From Pseudomonas tritici (GTDB lineage: Bacteria; Pseudomonadota; Gammaproteobacteria; Pseudomonadales; Pseudomonadaceae), in contig NZ_CP077084.1 of the NCBI RefSeq assembly GCF_014268275.3, forward strand, positions 3,410,001-3,474,000: a DNA stretch of 64,000 nucleotides. The letters run 5' to 3'. Of this stretch, positions 55,986 to 64,000 are shown piece by piece. Position numbers and translations under genes: made by a program. The notes below the pieces were generated by a model. That model saw only the letters and a list, made by a program, of their open reading frames with translations. It did not search any database and was not told the DNA's origin. Each line of letters starts with the position of its first letter. Position 1 is the stretch's first letter.

Positions 55986-56507
55986 ATGAGCCTGCACGAA
56001 CTGAACACTTTCCCGGGCGTCACTGCCCAACCTGACACCGCCACCACGAACTTCGTGTTCAACCACACCATGCTGCGGGTCAAGGACATCACCCAGTCGC
56101 TGGACTTCTACACGCGCGTCCTGGGCTTTTCGCTGGTTGAGAAACGCGACTTCCCGGAAGCCGAATTCAGCCTGTACTTCCTGGCCCTGGTGGACAAATC
56201 CCAGATCCCGGCCGACGCTGCCGAACGTACCCAGTGGATGAAGTCGATCCCAGGTATCCTGGAGCTGACTCACAACCACGGCACCGAAAACGACGCCGAC
56301 TTCGCCTACCACAACGGCAACACCGACCCGCGTGGCTTTGGCCACATCTGCATCTCGGTACCGGATATCGTCGCGGCCTGTGAGCGTTTCGAAGCCCTGG
56401 GCTGTGACTTCCAGAAGCGCCTGAGCGATGGCCGCATGAAAAGCCTGGCATTCATCAAGGACCCGGATGCGTACTGGGTTGAGATCATTCAGCCAGCGCC
56501 GATGTAA
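55986..56507 (+). CDS. gloA: Lactoylglutathione lyase (glyoxalase I), long zinc-type
   Basis: Converts the hemithioacetal of methylglyoxal and glutathione to S-lactoylglutathione. The 173-residue protein has metal ligands His27 (FNHTMLRV), Glu93 (GILELTHN), His120 (GFGHICISV) and Glu166 (YWVEII). It is about 40 residues longer than the nickel-type E. coli enzyme, with the RDFPEAEFSLYFLA insert region, as in the zinc-dependent GloA3 of P. aeruginosa. A terminator shared with ahpF follows. Confidence 0.93.
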   Translation: MSLHELNTFPGVTAQPDTATTNFVFNHTMLRVKDITQSLDFYTRVLGFSLVEKRDFPEAEFSLYFLALVDKSQIPADAAERTQWMKSIPGILELTHNHGTENDADFAYHNGNTDPRGFGHICISVPDIVAACERFEALGCDFQKRLSDGRMKSLAFIKDPDAYWVEIIQPAPM

Positions 56508-56542
56508 ACAAAAAAACCCCATGATCGCTCATGGGGTTTTTC
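56508..56542. terminator. Bidirectional Rho-independent terminator
   Basis: ACCCCATGA and TCATGGGGT form a stem with a TCGC loop, flanked by an A run and a T run. It separates convergent gloA and ahpF. Confidence 0.93.
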
Positions 56543-56558
56543 ATTTCCGGCCCGGGAT

Positions 56559-58124
56559 TTACGCCGGCGCGGAAGTACGTATCAAGTGATCGAAAGCACT
56601 CAGTGAAGCTTTGGCGCCCTCGCCCACTGCGATCACAATCTGCTTGTAGGGCACAGTCGTGACGTCGCCGGCAGCAAACACACCTGGCAATGAAGTCTCG
56701 CCACGCGCATCGACGATGATCTCGCCGCGAGGCGTCAGCTCGACAGTGCCTTTGAGCCAATCGGTGTTGGGCAGCAAACCGATCTGCACGAAGATACCTT
56801 CGAGGTCGATAGTCTTAAACTCGCCGCTGTCGCGATCCTTGTACGCCAAGCCGGTGACTTTCTGGCCATCGCCTTTCACTTCACTGGTCAGTGCACTGGT
56901 GATCACGTCAACGTTCGGCAGGCTGTAAAGCTTGCGCTGCAACACAGCGTCGGCGCGCAACTTGCTGTCGAACTCAAGCAAGGTGACGTGGCTGACGATC
57001 CCGGCCAAGTCGATGGCCGCTTCAACGCCGGAGTTACCGCCGCCGATCACTGCCACACGCTTGCCCTTGAACAACGGGCCATCGCAGTGTGGGCAGAAAC
57101 ACACGCCTTTAGCCTTGTATTCCTGCTCGCCCGGCACACCCATTTCCCGCCAGCGAGCACCGGTGGCCAGGATCACGGTTTTGGACTTGAGCGTCGCACC
57201 GCTTTCGAAGCGAATCTCGTGCAACTCACCGGCGTTTTTCGCAGGGATCAGGCTGCTGGCACGCTGCAGGTTCATGATGTCCACGTCGTACTGACGCACG
57301 TGGGCTTCCAGGGCGCTGGCCAGTTTCGGGCCTTCGGTTTCCTGTACCGAGATAAAGTTCTCGATGGACATGGTGTCCAGCACCTGCCCACCAAAACGCT
57401 CAGCCGCCACGCCGGTACGAATGCCTTTACGTGCGGCGTAGATCGCAGCCGCAGAACCGGCCGGGCCACCGCCGACGACAAGGACGTCAAAGGCGTCTTT
57501 GGCGCTGATTTTCTCGGCGGCCTTTTCGATACCGCTGGTGTCGAGCTTGGCGAGGATCTCTTCCAGGCCCATGCGGCCCTGGCCGAAGTTCACACCATTG
57601 AGGTACACGCTCGGCACTGCCATGACCTGGCGCTCGTCGACTTCAGCCTGGAACAACGCGCCGTCGATAGCGACGTGGCGGATGTTCGGGTTAAGCACAG
57701 CCATCAGGTTCAGCGCCTGGACCACGTCCGGGCAGTTCTGGCACGACAGCGAGAAGTACGTCTCGAAGCTGAACTCGCCTTTAAGGGCGCGAATCTGTTC
57801 AATCACTTCGACACTGGCCTTCGACGGGTGGCCACCGACTTGCAGCAGGGCCAACACCAACGAAGTGAATTCATGGCCCATGGGGATACCGGCGAAACGC
57901 AGGCTGATCTCGGCACCCGGGCGGTTGATGGAGAACGAAGGCTTACGCGCATCATCGCCATCGGTTTTCAGGGTAATCAGCGTAGTGAGGCTGACGACGT
58001 CCTGAAGAAGGGCAAGCATTTCCTGGGATTTCGCACCGTCGTCGAGAGAGGCAACGATCTCGATCGGCTGGGTGACCCGCTCCAGGTATGACTTCAACTG
58101 AGCTTTAAGATTGGCGTCCAACAT
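56559..58124 (-). CDS. ahpF: Alkyl hydroperoxide reductase subunit F
   Basis: A 521-residue flavoprotein that passes electrons from NADH to AhpC. The N-terminal thioredoxin-like domain has Cys128 and Cys131 (SCQNC); FAD motif VVGGGPAG near 217; NAD motif VIGGGNSG near 363; the reductase disulphide is Cys344/Cys347 (CPHC). All redox centres are intact. It lies 123 bases downstream of ahpC with a terminator in between, so read-through or its own promoter is needed. Confidence 0.97.
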   Translation of the reverse strand: MLDANLKAQLKSYLERVTQPIEIVASLDDGAKSQEMLALLQDVVSLTTLITLKTDGDDARKPSFSINRPGAEISLRFAGIPMGHEFTSLVLALLQVGGHPSKASVEVIEQIRALKGEFSFETYFSLSCQNCPDVVQALNLMAVLNPNIRHVAIDGALFQAEVDERQVMAVPSVYLNGVNFGQGRMGLEEILAKLDTSGIEKAAEKISAKDAFDVLVVGGGPAGSAAAIYAARKGIRTGVAAERFGGQVLDTMSIENFISVQETEGPKLASALEAHVRQYDVDIMNLQRASSLIPAKNAGELHEIRFESGATLKSKTVILATGARWREMGVPGEQEYKAKGVCFCPHCDGPLFKGKRVAVIGGGNSGVEAAIDLAGIVSHVTLLEFDSKLRADAVLQRKLYSLPNVDVITSALTSEVKGDGQKVTGLAYKDRDSGEFKTIDLEGIFVQIGLLPNTDWLKGTVELTPRGEIIVDARGETSLPGVFAAGDVTTVPYKQIVIAVGEGAKASLSAFDHLIRTSAPA

Positions 58125-58152
58125 ACGGGCGATTTCCTTGAATTCTGGGTAT

Positions 58153-58189
58153 AAAAAAACGCCCGAGCGAATCTCGCCCGGGCGTTTTT
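58153..58189 (-). terminator. Rho-independent terminator between ahpC and ahpF
   Basis: AAAACGCCCGAGCGA and TCGCCCGGGCGTTTTT form a stem with A and T runs. It follows ahpC on the minus strand and would uncouple ahpC from ahpF, giving more AhpC than AhpF. Confidence 0.88.
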
Positions 58190-58247
58190 GAGGGCGGTTG
58201 CAGCTTACTGGGTAGGTGCGGAATACCGCCCTTGAGGCTTCACAGAC

Positions 58248-58811
58248 TTAGATCTTGCCGACCAGGTCCAGGGACGGAGCCAAAGTGGCCTCGCCTTCTT
58301 TCCACTTGGCTGGGCACACTTCGCCTGGGTGGGCAGCTACGTACTGAGCGGCTTTGATTTTGCGCAGCAGCTCGGAAGCGTCACGGCCAACACCACCGTC
58401 GTTCAGCTCAACGATCTTGATCTGACCTTCTGGGTTGATCACGAACGTACCGCGGTCTGCCAGGCCAGCTTCTTCGATCAGTACGTCGAAGTTGCGGGAG
58501 ATGGTCAGGGTTGGGTCGCCGATCATGGTGTACTGGATTTTGCCGATGGCTGGCGAAGTGTTGTGCCAGGCAGCGTGGGCAAAGTGGGTGTCGGTGGAAA
58601 CGCTGTAGATCTCGACGCCCAGCTTCTGGAATTCGGCGTAGTTGTCAGCCAGGTCTTCCAGTTCGGTTGGGCAAACGAAGGTGAAGTCGGCTGGGTAGAA
58701 GAACACAACGGACCATTTGCCTTTCAGGTCAGCGTCGGTCACATCGACGAAGTTGCCGTTTTTGTAGGCGGTCGCTTTGAACGGTTTTACTTGGCTGTTG
58801 ATGATAGGCAT
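58248..58811 (-). CDS. ahpC: Alkyl hydroperoxide reductase subunit C (2-Cys peroxiredoxin)
   Basis: A 187-residue typical 2-Cys peroxiredoxin that reduces hydrogen peroxide and organic peroxides. Peroxidatic Cys47 is in FVCPTE and resolving Cys166 in GEVCPAKW. The decameric AhpC features GGVGRD and a C-terminal LDLVGKI are present. ATG 58811 has GGAGAG 8 bases upstream; the frame is open to 58907. It is regulated by a promoter in the 145-base gap, with possible OxyR-like repeats. Confidence 0.97.
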   Translation of the reverse strand: MPIINSQVKPFKATAYKNGNFVDVTDADLKGKWSVVFFYPADFTFVCPTELEDLADNYAEFQKLGVEIYSVSTDTHFAHAAWHNTSPAIGKIQYTMIGDPTLTISRNFDVLIEEAGLADRGTFVINPEGQIKIVELNDGGVGRDASELLRKIKAAQYVAAHPGEVCPAKWKEGEATLAPSLDLVGKI

Positions 58812-58892
58812 CGTTGACTCTCCGTCAGGGTTTGTAGAAGGGCTTAGTAAGTTGATGAAGTGAATCCTACCGACTCTCTCTGACGATGGCTC

Positions 58893-58929
58893 ATTGGCAA
58901 ACCTCATGCTGACGATTGGTTTTCCCTAT
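58893..58929 (-). promoter_or_regulatory. Pair of ATAG-like repeats upstream of ahpC
   Basis: On the minus strand, ATAGGGAAAACCAAT (58929-58915) and ATGAGGTTTGCCAAT (58907-58893) share 10 of 15 bases with a 22-base period, 82-118 bases before the ahpC start. OxyR boxes use ATAG-N7-CTAT units, so each repeat is a partial match, but the 22-base period differs from the standard 18. A tentative call. Confidence 0.3.
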
Positions 58930-58956
58930 CAGGTGACTGTATTAATAGAAGAAATC

Positions 58957-59889
58957 TCAAAGCAGCGGTTGCGTCGCCAAAGTCATGCCTAGAAAGGGCG
59001 TCGCTTCAACATAGCGCATGGCAGATTTCATGTCGCTCCAGCCGACGTAACTCATCAACGACTTCAAATCCCAGCCACTGCGATGCGCCCACGTGGCAAA
59101 GCCTCGGCGCAATGAGTGGCTGGTGTATTGCTCGGCGGGGATGCCGGCGCGTTCCAGCGCCTGGCGCAACAATGGAATCACGCTGTTGGGGTGCAACCCC
59201 TCCGCCCCGAGGTTGCCCCAGCGATCAATGCCGCGAAACACCGAGCCACGCACCAGGGCCGAGGCACTGAGCCATTCACTGTAGGCTTGCACCGGGCACA
59301 AACGCAGCAGCGCCGGGGTGTGATAAGTCTTGCCGAGGTTGTCGCGGTCGCTTTTGCTGCGCGGTAGATAAAGGCTAATGCCGGTACCCGGTGTGGCCTG
59401 CACATGCTCAATATCGAGGCGACACAGCTCATCGCTGCGAAAGCCACGCCAGAAACCCAACAGAATCAGCGCAGTATCCCGCTTGGCACGCAGCAACCGG
59501 GGCTGATCCTGTGCCTGGGCTGCCTCTTTCGCGTCGACCTCAAGCGAAGCAACCACCTGTTCCAAATGCTTGAGCTGCAACGGCTCGGCTTGCTTCTCCT
59601 GCGCTGGGTGCACGGCACGAATGCCCTTGAGCACCTTGCGCACCACCGGTGCTTTGGTCGGGTCGGGAAACCCCTGGCTCGTATGCCATTGCGCCAACGC
59701 CGACAGGCGCAGCTTCAAGGTGTTGACGGCCAACACGCCTGCGTGAGCGACCAGGTAGCGCGCCACGCTGTCGCTGGTCGCAGGCAGGAACCCGCCCCAA
59801 CTCACTTCAAAGTGCTCGATAGCGGCGCGATAACTGCGTCGCGTGTTGTCGCGGGTGGCGGCGTTGAGATAACGATCGAGATCGCTCAT
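58957..59889 (-). CDS. Tyrosine recombinase
   Basis: A 310-residue site-specific recombinase. Residues about 1-95 form the SAM-like core-binding domain; the catalytic residues are Arg151 (GFRSDEL), Lys179 (RSKSD), His258 and Arg261 (HSLRRG), Trp284 (GWSD, in place of the second His) and Tyr293 (MRYVEA). It is a different lineage from the recombinase at 2916. It is divergent (170 bases) from a KfrA-like gene and no other mobile element genes are present. Confidence 0.88.
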   Translation of the reverse strand: MSDLDRYLNAATRDNTRRSYRAAIEHFEVSWGGFLPATSDSVARYLVAHAGVLAVNTLKLRLSALAQWHTSQGFPDPTKAPVVRKVLKGIRAVHPAQEKQAEPLQLKHLEQVVASLEVDAKEAAQAQDQPRLLRAKRDTALILLGFWRGFRSDELCRLDIEHVQATPGTGISLYLPRSKSDRDNLGKTYHTPALLRLCPVQAYSEWLSASALVRGSVFRGIDRWGNLGAEGLHPNSVIPLLRQALERAGIPAEQYTSHSLRRGFATWAHRSGWDLKSLMSYVGWSDMKSAMRYVEATPFLGMTLATQPLL

Positions 59890-59945
59890 AGAAGGCCTAT
59901 TCGTACTGCTGGCAGGTGTTTTCGCGGATAAAACGCTGATGACAC

Positions 59946-59966
59946 GGGATAATACGCCAATATCCC
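59946..59966. promoter_or_regulatory. Inverted repeat GGGATA-N9-TATCCC
   Basis: A perfect 6-base pair of arms in the recombinase/KfrA intergenic region, 57 bases upstream of the recombinase start. It could be a binding site for the recombinase or the KfrA-like protein. No test is possible from sequence. Confidence 0.4.
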
Positions 59967-60010
59967 ATCTGTTAATTCATGATTTTCAACAAGTTTTAAT
60001 GCATGATATA

Positions 60011-60033
60011 GTACGTAAATACATACTACGTAC
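60011..60033. promoter_or_regulatory. Inverted repeat GTACGTA-N9-TACGTAC, candidate KfrA operator
   Basis: Perfect 7-base arms (60011-60017 and 60027-60033), ending 26 bases before the KfrA-like start codon in an AT-rich promoter region. Plasmid KfrA proteins repress their own gene by binding a palindrome in the promoter, so an autoregulatory operator is the natural inference. Confidence 0.5.
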
Positions 60034-60059
60034 CACGGCACTAAATCGACGGAGACCCC

Positions 60060-61067
60060 ATGGCTCGCGGCGGCATCAATAAAGCAGTAGTTCAAACGGC
60101 ACGCCTGGCGATCATCGCCCGCGGCGAAAACCCCAGCATCGACGCGGTGCGTATCGAAATGGGTAACACGGGCTCTAAAACCACGATTCATCGGTATTTA
60201 AAGGAGCTGGACGAGAGCGAAACCCGCCTCACCATCACCGAAGCGCCGATCGACGATGAGCTTGGCGAGCTGGTGGCGCGGCTGGCTCAACGCCTGAAGG
60301 AGAAAGCCCAGGAGCCAATCGATCTGGCCCTGGCGCAATTCGAGCAGCAGAAAGCCGCCCTGCTCGCCCAGATCGAAGACCTTGAGGAGGCTCACAGCCA
60401 ACTCAAGCAACAATTCGATATCCAATCCGCGGCCCTGGCAGAAGAAAGCGCAGCGCTGCAAACGGCCAGCACCAGCCTGCAGACCGAGCAAACCCGTAAC
60501 GCCGGGCTGAGCCAGGCGTGCAGCGATTACGAGCTACGGATCAACGACAAGGACGAACAGATTCGTTCGCTGGAAGAAAAGCACCTGCACGCCCGCGATG
60601 CCCTGGAGCATTACCGCAATGCGATCAAGGAACAGCGCGAACAGGAACAGCGCCGCCACGAAGGGCAGCTGCAACAGGTACAGGCCGAATTGCGCCAGGC
60701 CCAGCAGAGCGCGATGGTGCGCCAGGATGAGATCACCCAACTGCATCGCGACAATGAGCGACTGTTGATCGAACATCGCGTGACCGCGAAGGAGCTGGCT
60801 GCGCTGCAAGAACAATCGCGCAAAGACCAGGCTCAGCAGCTCCAACTGAGCGAGCAGGTAAGCCTGATTGAAAGCGAACGCACCCTGCTTCAGGAGCGTC
60901 TGCGGGTTGCCGTGCTGGAGAGCCAATCACGCCAGGAAGCGTTGACCGAACACCAGCACACCAACAAAACCCTGGAACTGGACCTGATCAAGGCCCAGGC
61001 AAGCATTGAGGCATTGCGCCTGGCCGCCGCCATTGCAGCGGCGCCAGAGGCAACACCCGAGGCTTGA
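60060..61067 (+). CDS. KfrA-like DNA-binding coiled-coil protein
   Basis: A 335-residue protein with the KfrA/plasmid replication-region DNA-binding N-terminus (GGINKAVVQTARLAIIARGE, residues 3-22, then NPSIDAVRIEMGNTGSKTTIHRYL) and a very long Gln/Glu/Leu-rich coiled coil from about residue 85 to 325. On plasmids KfrA supports partition and forms filaments; here it is chromosomal. ATG 60060 has GGAG 6 bases upstream. It is divergent from the tyrosine recombinase and its stop codon directly abuts that of gor. Confidence 0.88.
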   Translation: MARGGINKAVVQTARLAIIARGENPSIDAVRIEMGNTGSKTTIHRYLKELDESETRLTITEAPIDDELGELVARLAQRLKEKAQEPIDLALAQFEQQKAALLAQIEDLEEAHSQLKQQFDIQSAALAEESAALQTASTSLQTEQTRNAGLSQACSDYELRINDKDEQIRSLEEKHLHARDALEHYRNAIKEQREQEQRRHEGQLQQVQAELRQAQQSAMVRQDEITQLHRDNERLLIEHRVTAKELAALQEQSRKDQAQQLQLSEQVSLIESERTLLQERLRVAVLESQSRQEALTEHQHTNKTLELDLIKAQASIEALRLAAAIAAAPEATPEA

Positions 61068-62426
61068 TCAGTTCGCCACTGGCGTGCGCATGGTGACGAA
61101 CTCTTCCGCCGCCGTGGGATGCACGCCGATGGTCTCATCGAAATGTTGCTTGGTCGCGCCCGCCTTGAGCGCAATCGCCAGGCCCTGGACGATCTCACCG
61201 GCATCCGGGCCGACCATGTGACAACCCAGCACCTTGTCGGTGTCGGCGTCGACCACTAACTTCATCAGGGTCTTTTCCTGACATTCGGTCAGGGTCAACT
61301 TCATCGGCCGGAAACGGCTTTCGAAGACCTGCACCTTATGGCCCTTCTCTTTCGCTTCTTCTTCGCTCAGGCCAACCGTGCCGATGTTTGGCAGGCTGAA
61401 TACCGCGGTCGGGATCATCGCGTAATCCACAGGGCGATATTGCTCCGGCTTGAACAGGCGCCGCGCCACGGCCATGCCTTCGGCCAGGGCAACCGGTGTC
61501 AGTTGCACGCGCCCGATCACGTCGCCGATGGCCAGGATCGACGCTTCGGCGGTCTGGTACAGATCATCCACTTCAACGAAACCGCGCTTGTCGAGTTTGA
61601 CCCCGGTGTTTTCCAGCCCCAGATTGTCCAGCATCGGACGCCGACCTGTGGCGTAGAACACGCAGTCAGCCTCCAGCACGCGACCGTCTTTCAGCGTGGC
61701 TTTGAGGCTGCCATCCGCTTGTTTGTCGATGCGCTCGATGTCGGCATTGAATTGCAGGTCCAGGCCGCGCTTGGTCAACTCGTCCTTCAGGTGCGTGCGC
61801 ACCGAACCGTCGAAGCCGCGCAGGAACAGGTCACCGCGATACAGCAACGAGGTCTGGGCGCCCAAGCCGTGGAAAATCCCAGCGAATTCAACCGCGATAT
61901 AACCCCCGCCAACCACCAGCACGCGCTTAGGCAACGCTTTGAGGAAAAACGCCTCATTGGAGCCAATCGCGTGTTCACGCCCTGGAATCTCCGGAATCTG
62001 CGGCCAGCCACCGGTGGCGATCAGAATGTGTTTGGCGGTAAAGCGCTCACCGTTGATTTCCACCTGATGCGGATCAACCAGGCGCGCATGCCCCTCATGC
62101 AGGGTCACGCCGCTGTTGACCAGCAGGTTGCGGTAGATGCCGTTCAGGCGGTTGATTTCACGGTCTTTATTGGCGATCAGGGTCGCCCAATCAAAGTTCG
62201 CTTCCCCCAGAGACCAGCCAAACCCGCTGGCCTGCTCGAAATCTTCGGAAAAATGTGCGCCGTACACCAACAGTTTTTTCGGCACGCAGCCGACGTTGAC
62301 GCAAGTACCACCCAGGTAGCGGCTTTCCGCCACGGCCACCTTGGCACCAAAGCCAGCGGCAAAACGCGCTGCGCGAACACCGCCGGAACCGGCGCCAATT
62401 ACATACAGGTCAAAATCGTAGGCCAT
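61068..62426 (-). CDS. gor: Glutathione reductase
   Basis: Reduces glutathione disulphide with NADPH in the cytoplasm. The 452-residue flavoprotein has GAGSGG (11-16), the redox disulphide Cys42/Cys47 ([13 protein letters not shown]), NADPH motif [13 protein letters not shown] motif ILAIGDV and the active-site pair His436-Glu441 (HPTAAEE). Its end abuts the end of the convergent KfrA-like gene with no spacer. It is followed upstream by galU with a terminator in between, as in other pseudomonads. Confidence 0.96.
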   Translation of the reverse strand: MAYDFDLYVIGAGSGGVRAARFAAGFGAKVAVAESRYLGGTCVNVGCVPKKLLVYGAHFSEDFEQASGFGWSLGEANFDWATLIANKDREINRLNGIYRNLLVNSGVTLHEGHARLVDPHQVEINGERFTAKHILIATGGWPQIPEIPGREHAIGSNEAFFLKALPKRVLVVGGGYIAVEFAGIFHGLGAQTSLLYRGDLFLRGFDGSVRTHLKDELTKRGLDLQFNADIERIDKQADGSLKATLKDGRVLEADCVFYATGRRPMLDNLGLENTGVKLDKRGFVEVDDLYQTAEASILAIGDVIGRVQLTPVALAEGMAVARRLFKPEQYRPVDYAMIPTAVFSLPNIGTVGLSEEEAKEKGHKVQVFESRFRPMKLTLTECQEKTLMKLVVDADTDKVLGCHMVGPDAGEIVQGLAIALKAGATKQHFDETIGVHPTAAEEFVTMRTPVAN

Positions 62427-62480
62427 TTCACTCTCCTCGGCAGGACATCAGCATACCGACTTAGATGGGGCTGAAAAACG

Positions 62481-62509
62481 AAAAAGCCACCCGAAGGTGG
62501 CTTTCTCTT
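62481..62509 (-). terminator. Rho-independent terminator after galU
   Basis: On the minus strand AAAGCCACC, loop TTCG, GGTGGCTTT form a stem capped by a stable UUCG-type loop, followed by a T run. It ends galU. Confidence 0.9.
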
Positions 62510-62531
62510 ACAACAGACGGGCTAACGTGGA

Positions 62532-63371
62532 TCAGTAAGCCTTGCCGGTCTTGTAGAAGTGCTCAAAGCAGAAGTTGGTCGCTTCGATGTAGCCTTCAGC
62601 GCCGCCGCAGTCAAAACGCTGGCCTTTGAATTTGTAGGCGATCACGCAACCATCTTTGGCTTGCTTCATCAGGGCGTCAGTGATCTGGATCTCGCCGCCT
62701 TTACCTGGCTCCGTTTCTTCGATCAGTTTGAAGATGTCCGGCGTCAGGATGTAACGACCGATGATCGCCAGGTTCGACGGCGCATCTTCAGGGGCTGGCT
62801 TCTCGACCATGTCACGAACGCGGATCAGGCCGTCGCCAATGTCGTCACCGGCAATCACGCCGTATTTGTTGGTTTGCGATGGATCGACTTCCATGACCGC
62901 AACAATGGTGCAACGGTATTTCTGGTACAGCTTGACCATTTGGGTCAGCACGCCGTCGCCGTCGAGGTTCACACACAGGTCATCCGCCAGTACCACAGCG
63001 AACGGTTCGTCACCGATCAGCGGGCGACCGGTCAGGATAGCGTGGCCGAGGCCTTTCATCTGAGTCTGACGGGTGTAGGAGAACGAGCACTCGTCCAGCA
63101 GCTTGCGGATGCCGACCAGGTATTTCTCTTTGTCGGTGCCTTTGATCTGGTTTTCCAGCTCGTAGCTGATGTCGAAGTGATCTTCCAGCGCGCGCTTACC
63201 ACGGCCGGTCACAATGGAGATTTCGTTCAGACCGGCATCCAGTGCCTCTTCGACGCCGTACTGAATCAGTGGCTTGTTCACCACCGGCAGCATCTCTTTG
63301 GGCATGGCCTTGGTCGCTGGCAAGAAGCGAGTGCCGTAACCGGCTGCTGGGAACAAGCATTTCTTGATCAT
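62532..63371 (-). CDS. galU: UTP-glucose-1-phosphate uridylyltransferase
   Basis: Makes UDP-glucose from UTP and glucose-1-phosphate. The 279-residue protein has the nucleotidyltransferase N-terminus KKCLFPAAGYGTRFLPATKAMPKEMLP-type motif (read as FPAAGYGTRFLPATK and PKEMLPVVNKP), VVLADDLC and DCGGAEGYIEA. It feeds ugd (11.5 kb) and surface polysaccharide synthesis. Single gene with its own terminator, in the conserved galU-gor neighbourhood. Confidence 0.97.
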   Translation of the reverse strand: MIKKCLFPAAGYGTRFLPATKAMPKEMLPVVNKPLIQYGVEEALDAGLNEISIVTGRGKRALEDHFDISYELENQIKGTDKEKYLVGIRKLLDECSFSYTRQTQMKGLGHAILTGRPLIGDEPFAVVLADDLCVNLDGDGVLTQMVKLYQKYRCTIVAVMEVDPSQTNKYGVIAGDDIGDGLIRVRDMVEKPAPEDAPSNLAIIGRYILTPDIFKLIEETEPGKGGEIQITDALMKQAKDGCVIAYKFKGQRFDCGGAEGYIEATNFCFEHFYKTGKAY

Positions 63372-63678
63372 ATGGGTCCTTACAAAGGGCTGTGCGTACG
63401 GAATTCGGCGCAGTCTAATGAGGCCGCAGGCACCTTACAATGGGTCCTGCTGGCGTTGCGATGTCATCATAGAGAAAAAATGTCAGCGTAAGTTCCGCTG
63501 GTCTTGTGAAGAGGGTCTCCACCGACACGGCAAAAAACGCCTGCACCTCAGTGTTTCTATGGGCTGCATCCTTTTTAGCATGCTTTTGCGATCAGGACAC
63601 TGACCTAGAATAACTTGCCCGGCCCTGCAACATTTGGCGCTATCATTACGCCCTTGAACCACACGACGAGATTGATAG
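63372..63678. other. Intergenic region between galU and the 61-residue gene
   Basis: 307 bases between divergent genes. It must hold both promoters. The short frames through it have no ribosome binding site or recognisable product, and I see no strong stem-loop or repeat. Confidence 0.6.
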
Positions 63679-63864
63679 ATGTCAGAACCCAAAGGCGTAA
63701 ACGGCTACCTGATCACGCAGCGAGCGGACGGTTGGCACCTGATCAATTTCCACGGCGACAGTGTCGCCGGGGCCTTCGCCACCGAAAGCCAAGCGATTGC
63801 GGTAGCCGAAGTATTTGTGGATGAAGCGGGTCACGCGTCGAGCAAACGGCCGAAAGGCAAGTAA
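63679..63864 (+). CDS. Small hypothetical protein, 61 residues
   Basis: A soluble 61-residue protein with a beta-alpha pattern (GYLITQRADGWHLINFHGDS, then the helix ESQAIAVAEVFVDEAG) and a basic tail (SSKRPKGK). I do not recognise a named family. The regular composition, ATG start and a dedicated terminator right after it argue it is a real gene. It is divergent from galU. Confidence 0.75.
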   Translation: MSEPKGVNGYLITQRADGWHLINFHGDSVAGAFATESQAIAVAEVFVDEAGHASSKRPKGK

Positions 63865-63884
63865 GTTCCGCTGCGCTGCGCATG

Positions 63885-63911
63885 AAGCCCCGTTGTACGG
63901 GGCTTTTTTGT
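63885..63911 (+). terminator. Rho-independent terminator
   Basis: AAGCCCCG (63885-63892), loop TTGTA, CGGGGCTT (63898-63905), then T run. It ends the 61-residue gene. The remaining 89 bases to the window edge show no gene. Confidence 0.92.
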
Positions 63912-64000
63912 GGGCACCTATAAAGGGTTGTTGCGCAGTAACAAAGCGACACTGGACAGTGTTGCACCAATGATCCTGTAATCCTATTCTTACAGCCCTG

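Noticed and set aside
55791..56522. Upstream extension of the DUF4946 frame through glyoxalase I
   Set aside because: The extension is antisense to a fully conserved gloA and would bury the signal peptide.
61338..62474. Open frame of 378 codons opposite glutathione reductase
   Set aside because: Shadow frame; gor has all catalytic residues on the other strand.
1..64000. CRISPR arrays, tRNA or rRNA genes
   Set aside because: No regularly spaced direct repeats and no cloverleaf-like or ribosomal sequence was seen in the gaps between genes.

Overview
The window looks like ordinary chromosome of a fluorescent pseudomonad (Pseudomonas fluorescens group). Supporting this are the high-GC coding sequence, an H-NS protein of the MvaT/MvaU type, a 358-residue 4-hydroxyphenylpyruvate dioxygenase, the galU/gor and arn gene sets, and extragenic hairpins starting TGTGGGAGC. 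No rRNA, tRNA, CRISPR array, insertion sequence, prophage or plasmid backbone was seen.

Layout. 1-4.8 kb: the N-terminus of a chemoreceptor (cut by the window edge), a Bcr/CflA-type drug exporter, a YghA-like short-chain dehydrogenase (SDR), a tyrosine recombinase and a secreted protein. 5.2-14.5 kb: a tightly coupled lipid A modification operon arnC-arnA-arnD-arnT-arnE-arnF-ugd ending in a second ArnT-like glycosyltransferase; arnB is absent. 14.6-15.7 kb: a small protein and an HPP membrane protein. 15.9-22.1 kb: two convergent acyl-CoA operons that together look like valine/isoleucine catabolism. 22.3-34.7 kb: a TPR protein and a large signalling island with a double-domain KaiC-like ATPase, three histidine kinases (two of them hybrids), two single-domain receivers and a receiver-less CheB/CheR pair. 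34.8-41.8 kb: a DUF1254 protein, a DUF3313 lipoprotein, an unrecognised 164-residue protein, an orphan cbb3 oxidase subunit CcoN with a small membrane partner, an Asp/Glu racemase, an acetyltransferase and a DUF1176 protein. 41.8-45.6 kb: glycerate kinase, CdaR and an MFS transporter. 45.7-52.9 kb: an SDR/LysR pair, an aldo-keto reductase, a RarD-like permease, hpd and a divergent EamA/LysR pair. 53-58.8 kb: a CSS-EAL phosphodiesterase, an MvaU-type silencer, a DUF4946 protein, glyoxalase I, ahpF and ahpC. 59-64 kb: a second tyrosine recombinase divergent from a KfrA-like coiled-coil DNA-binding protein, then gor, galU and a 61-residue protein.

How the genes work together. The arn operon would make and attach 4-amino-4-deoxy-L-arabinose to lipid A (cationic peptide resistance) but needs an aminotransferase from elsewhere; galU at the far end supplies the UDP-glucose used by ugd. 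The acyl-CoA genes cover dehydrogenation, hydration, dehydrogenation, thiolysis and hydroxyisobutyryl-CoA hydrolysis. AhpC/AhpF, Gor and GloA form a loose peroxide/thiol/electrophile defence group.

The regions most worth following up are the 23.5-34.7 kb signalling island, the recombinase/KfrA locus with its palindromes at about 60.0 kb, the orphan CcoN pair, and the arn operon without arnB. No clearly new system is proven by the sequence alone. All assignments come from reading the sequence and translations; no database search was run.
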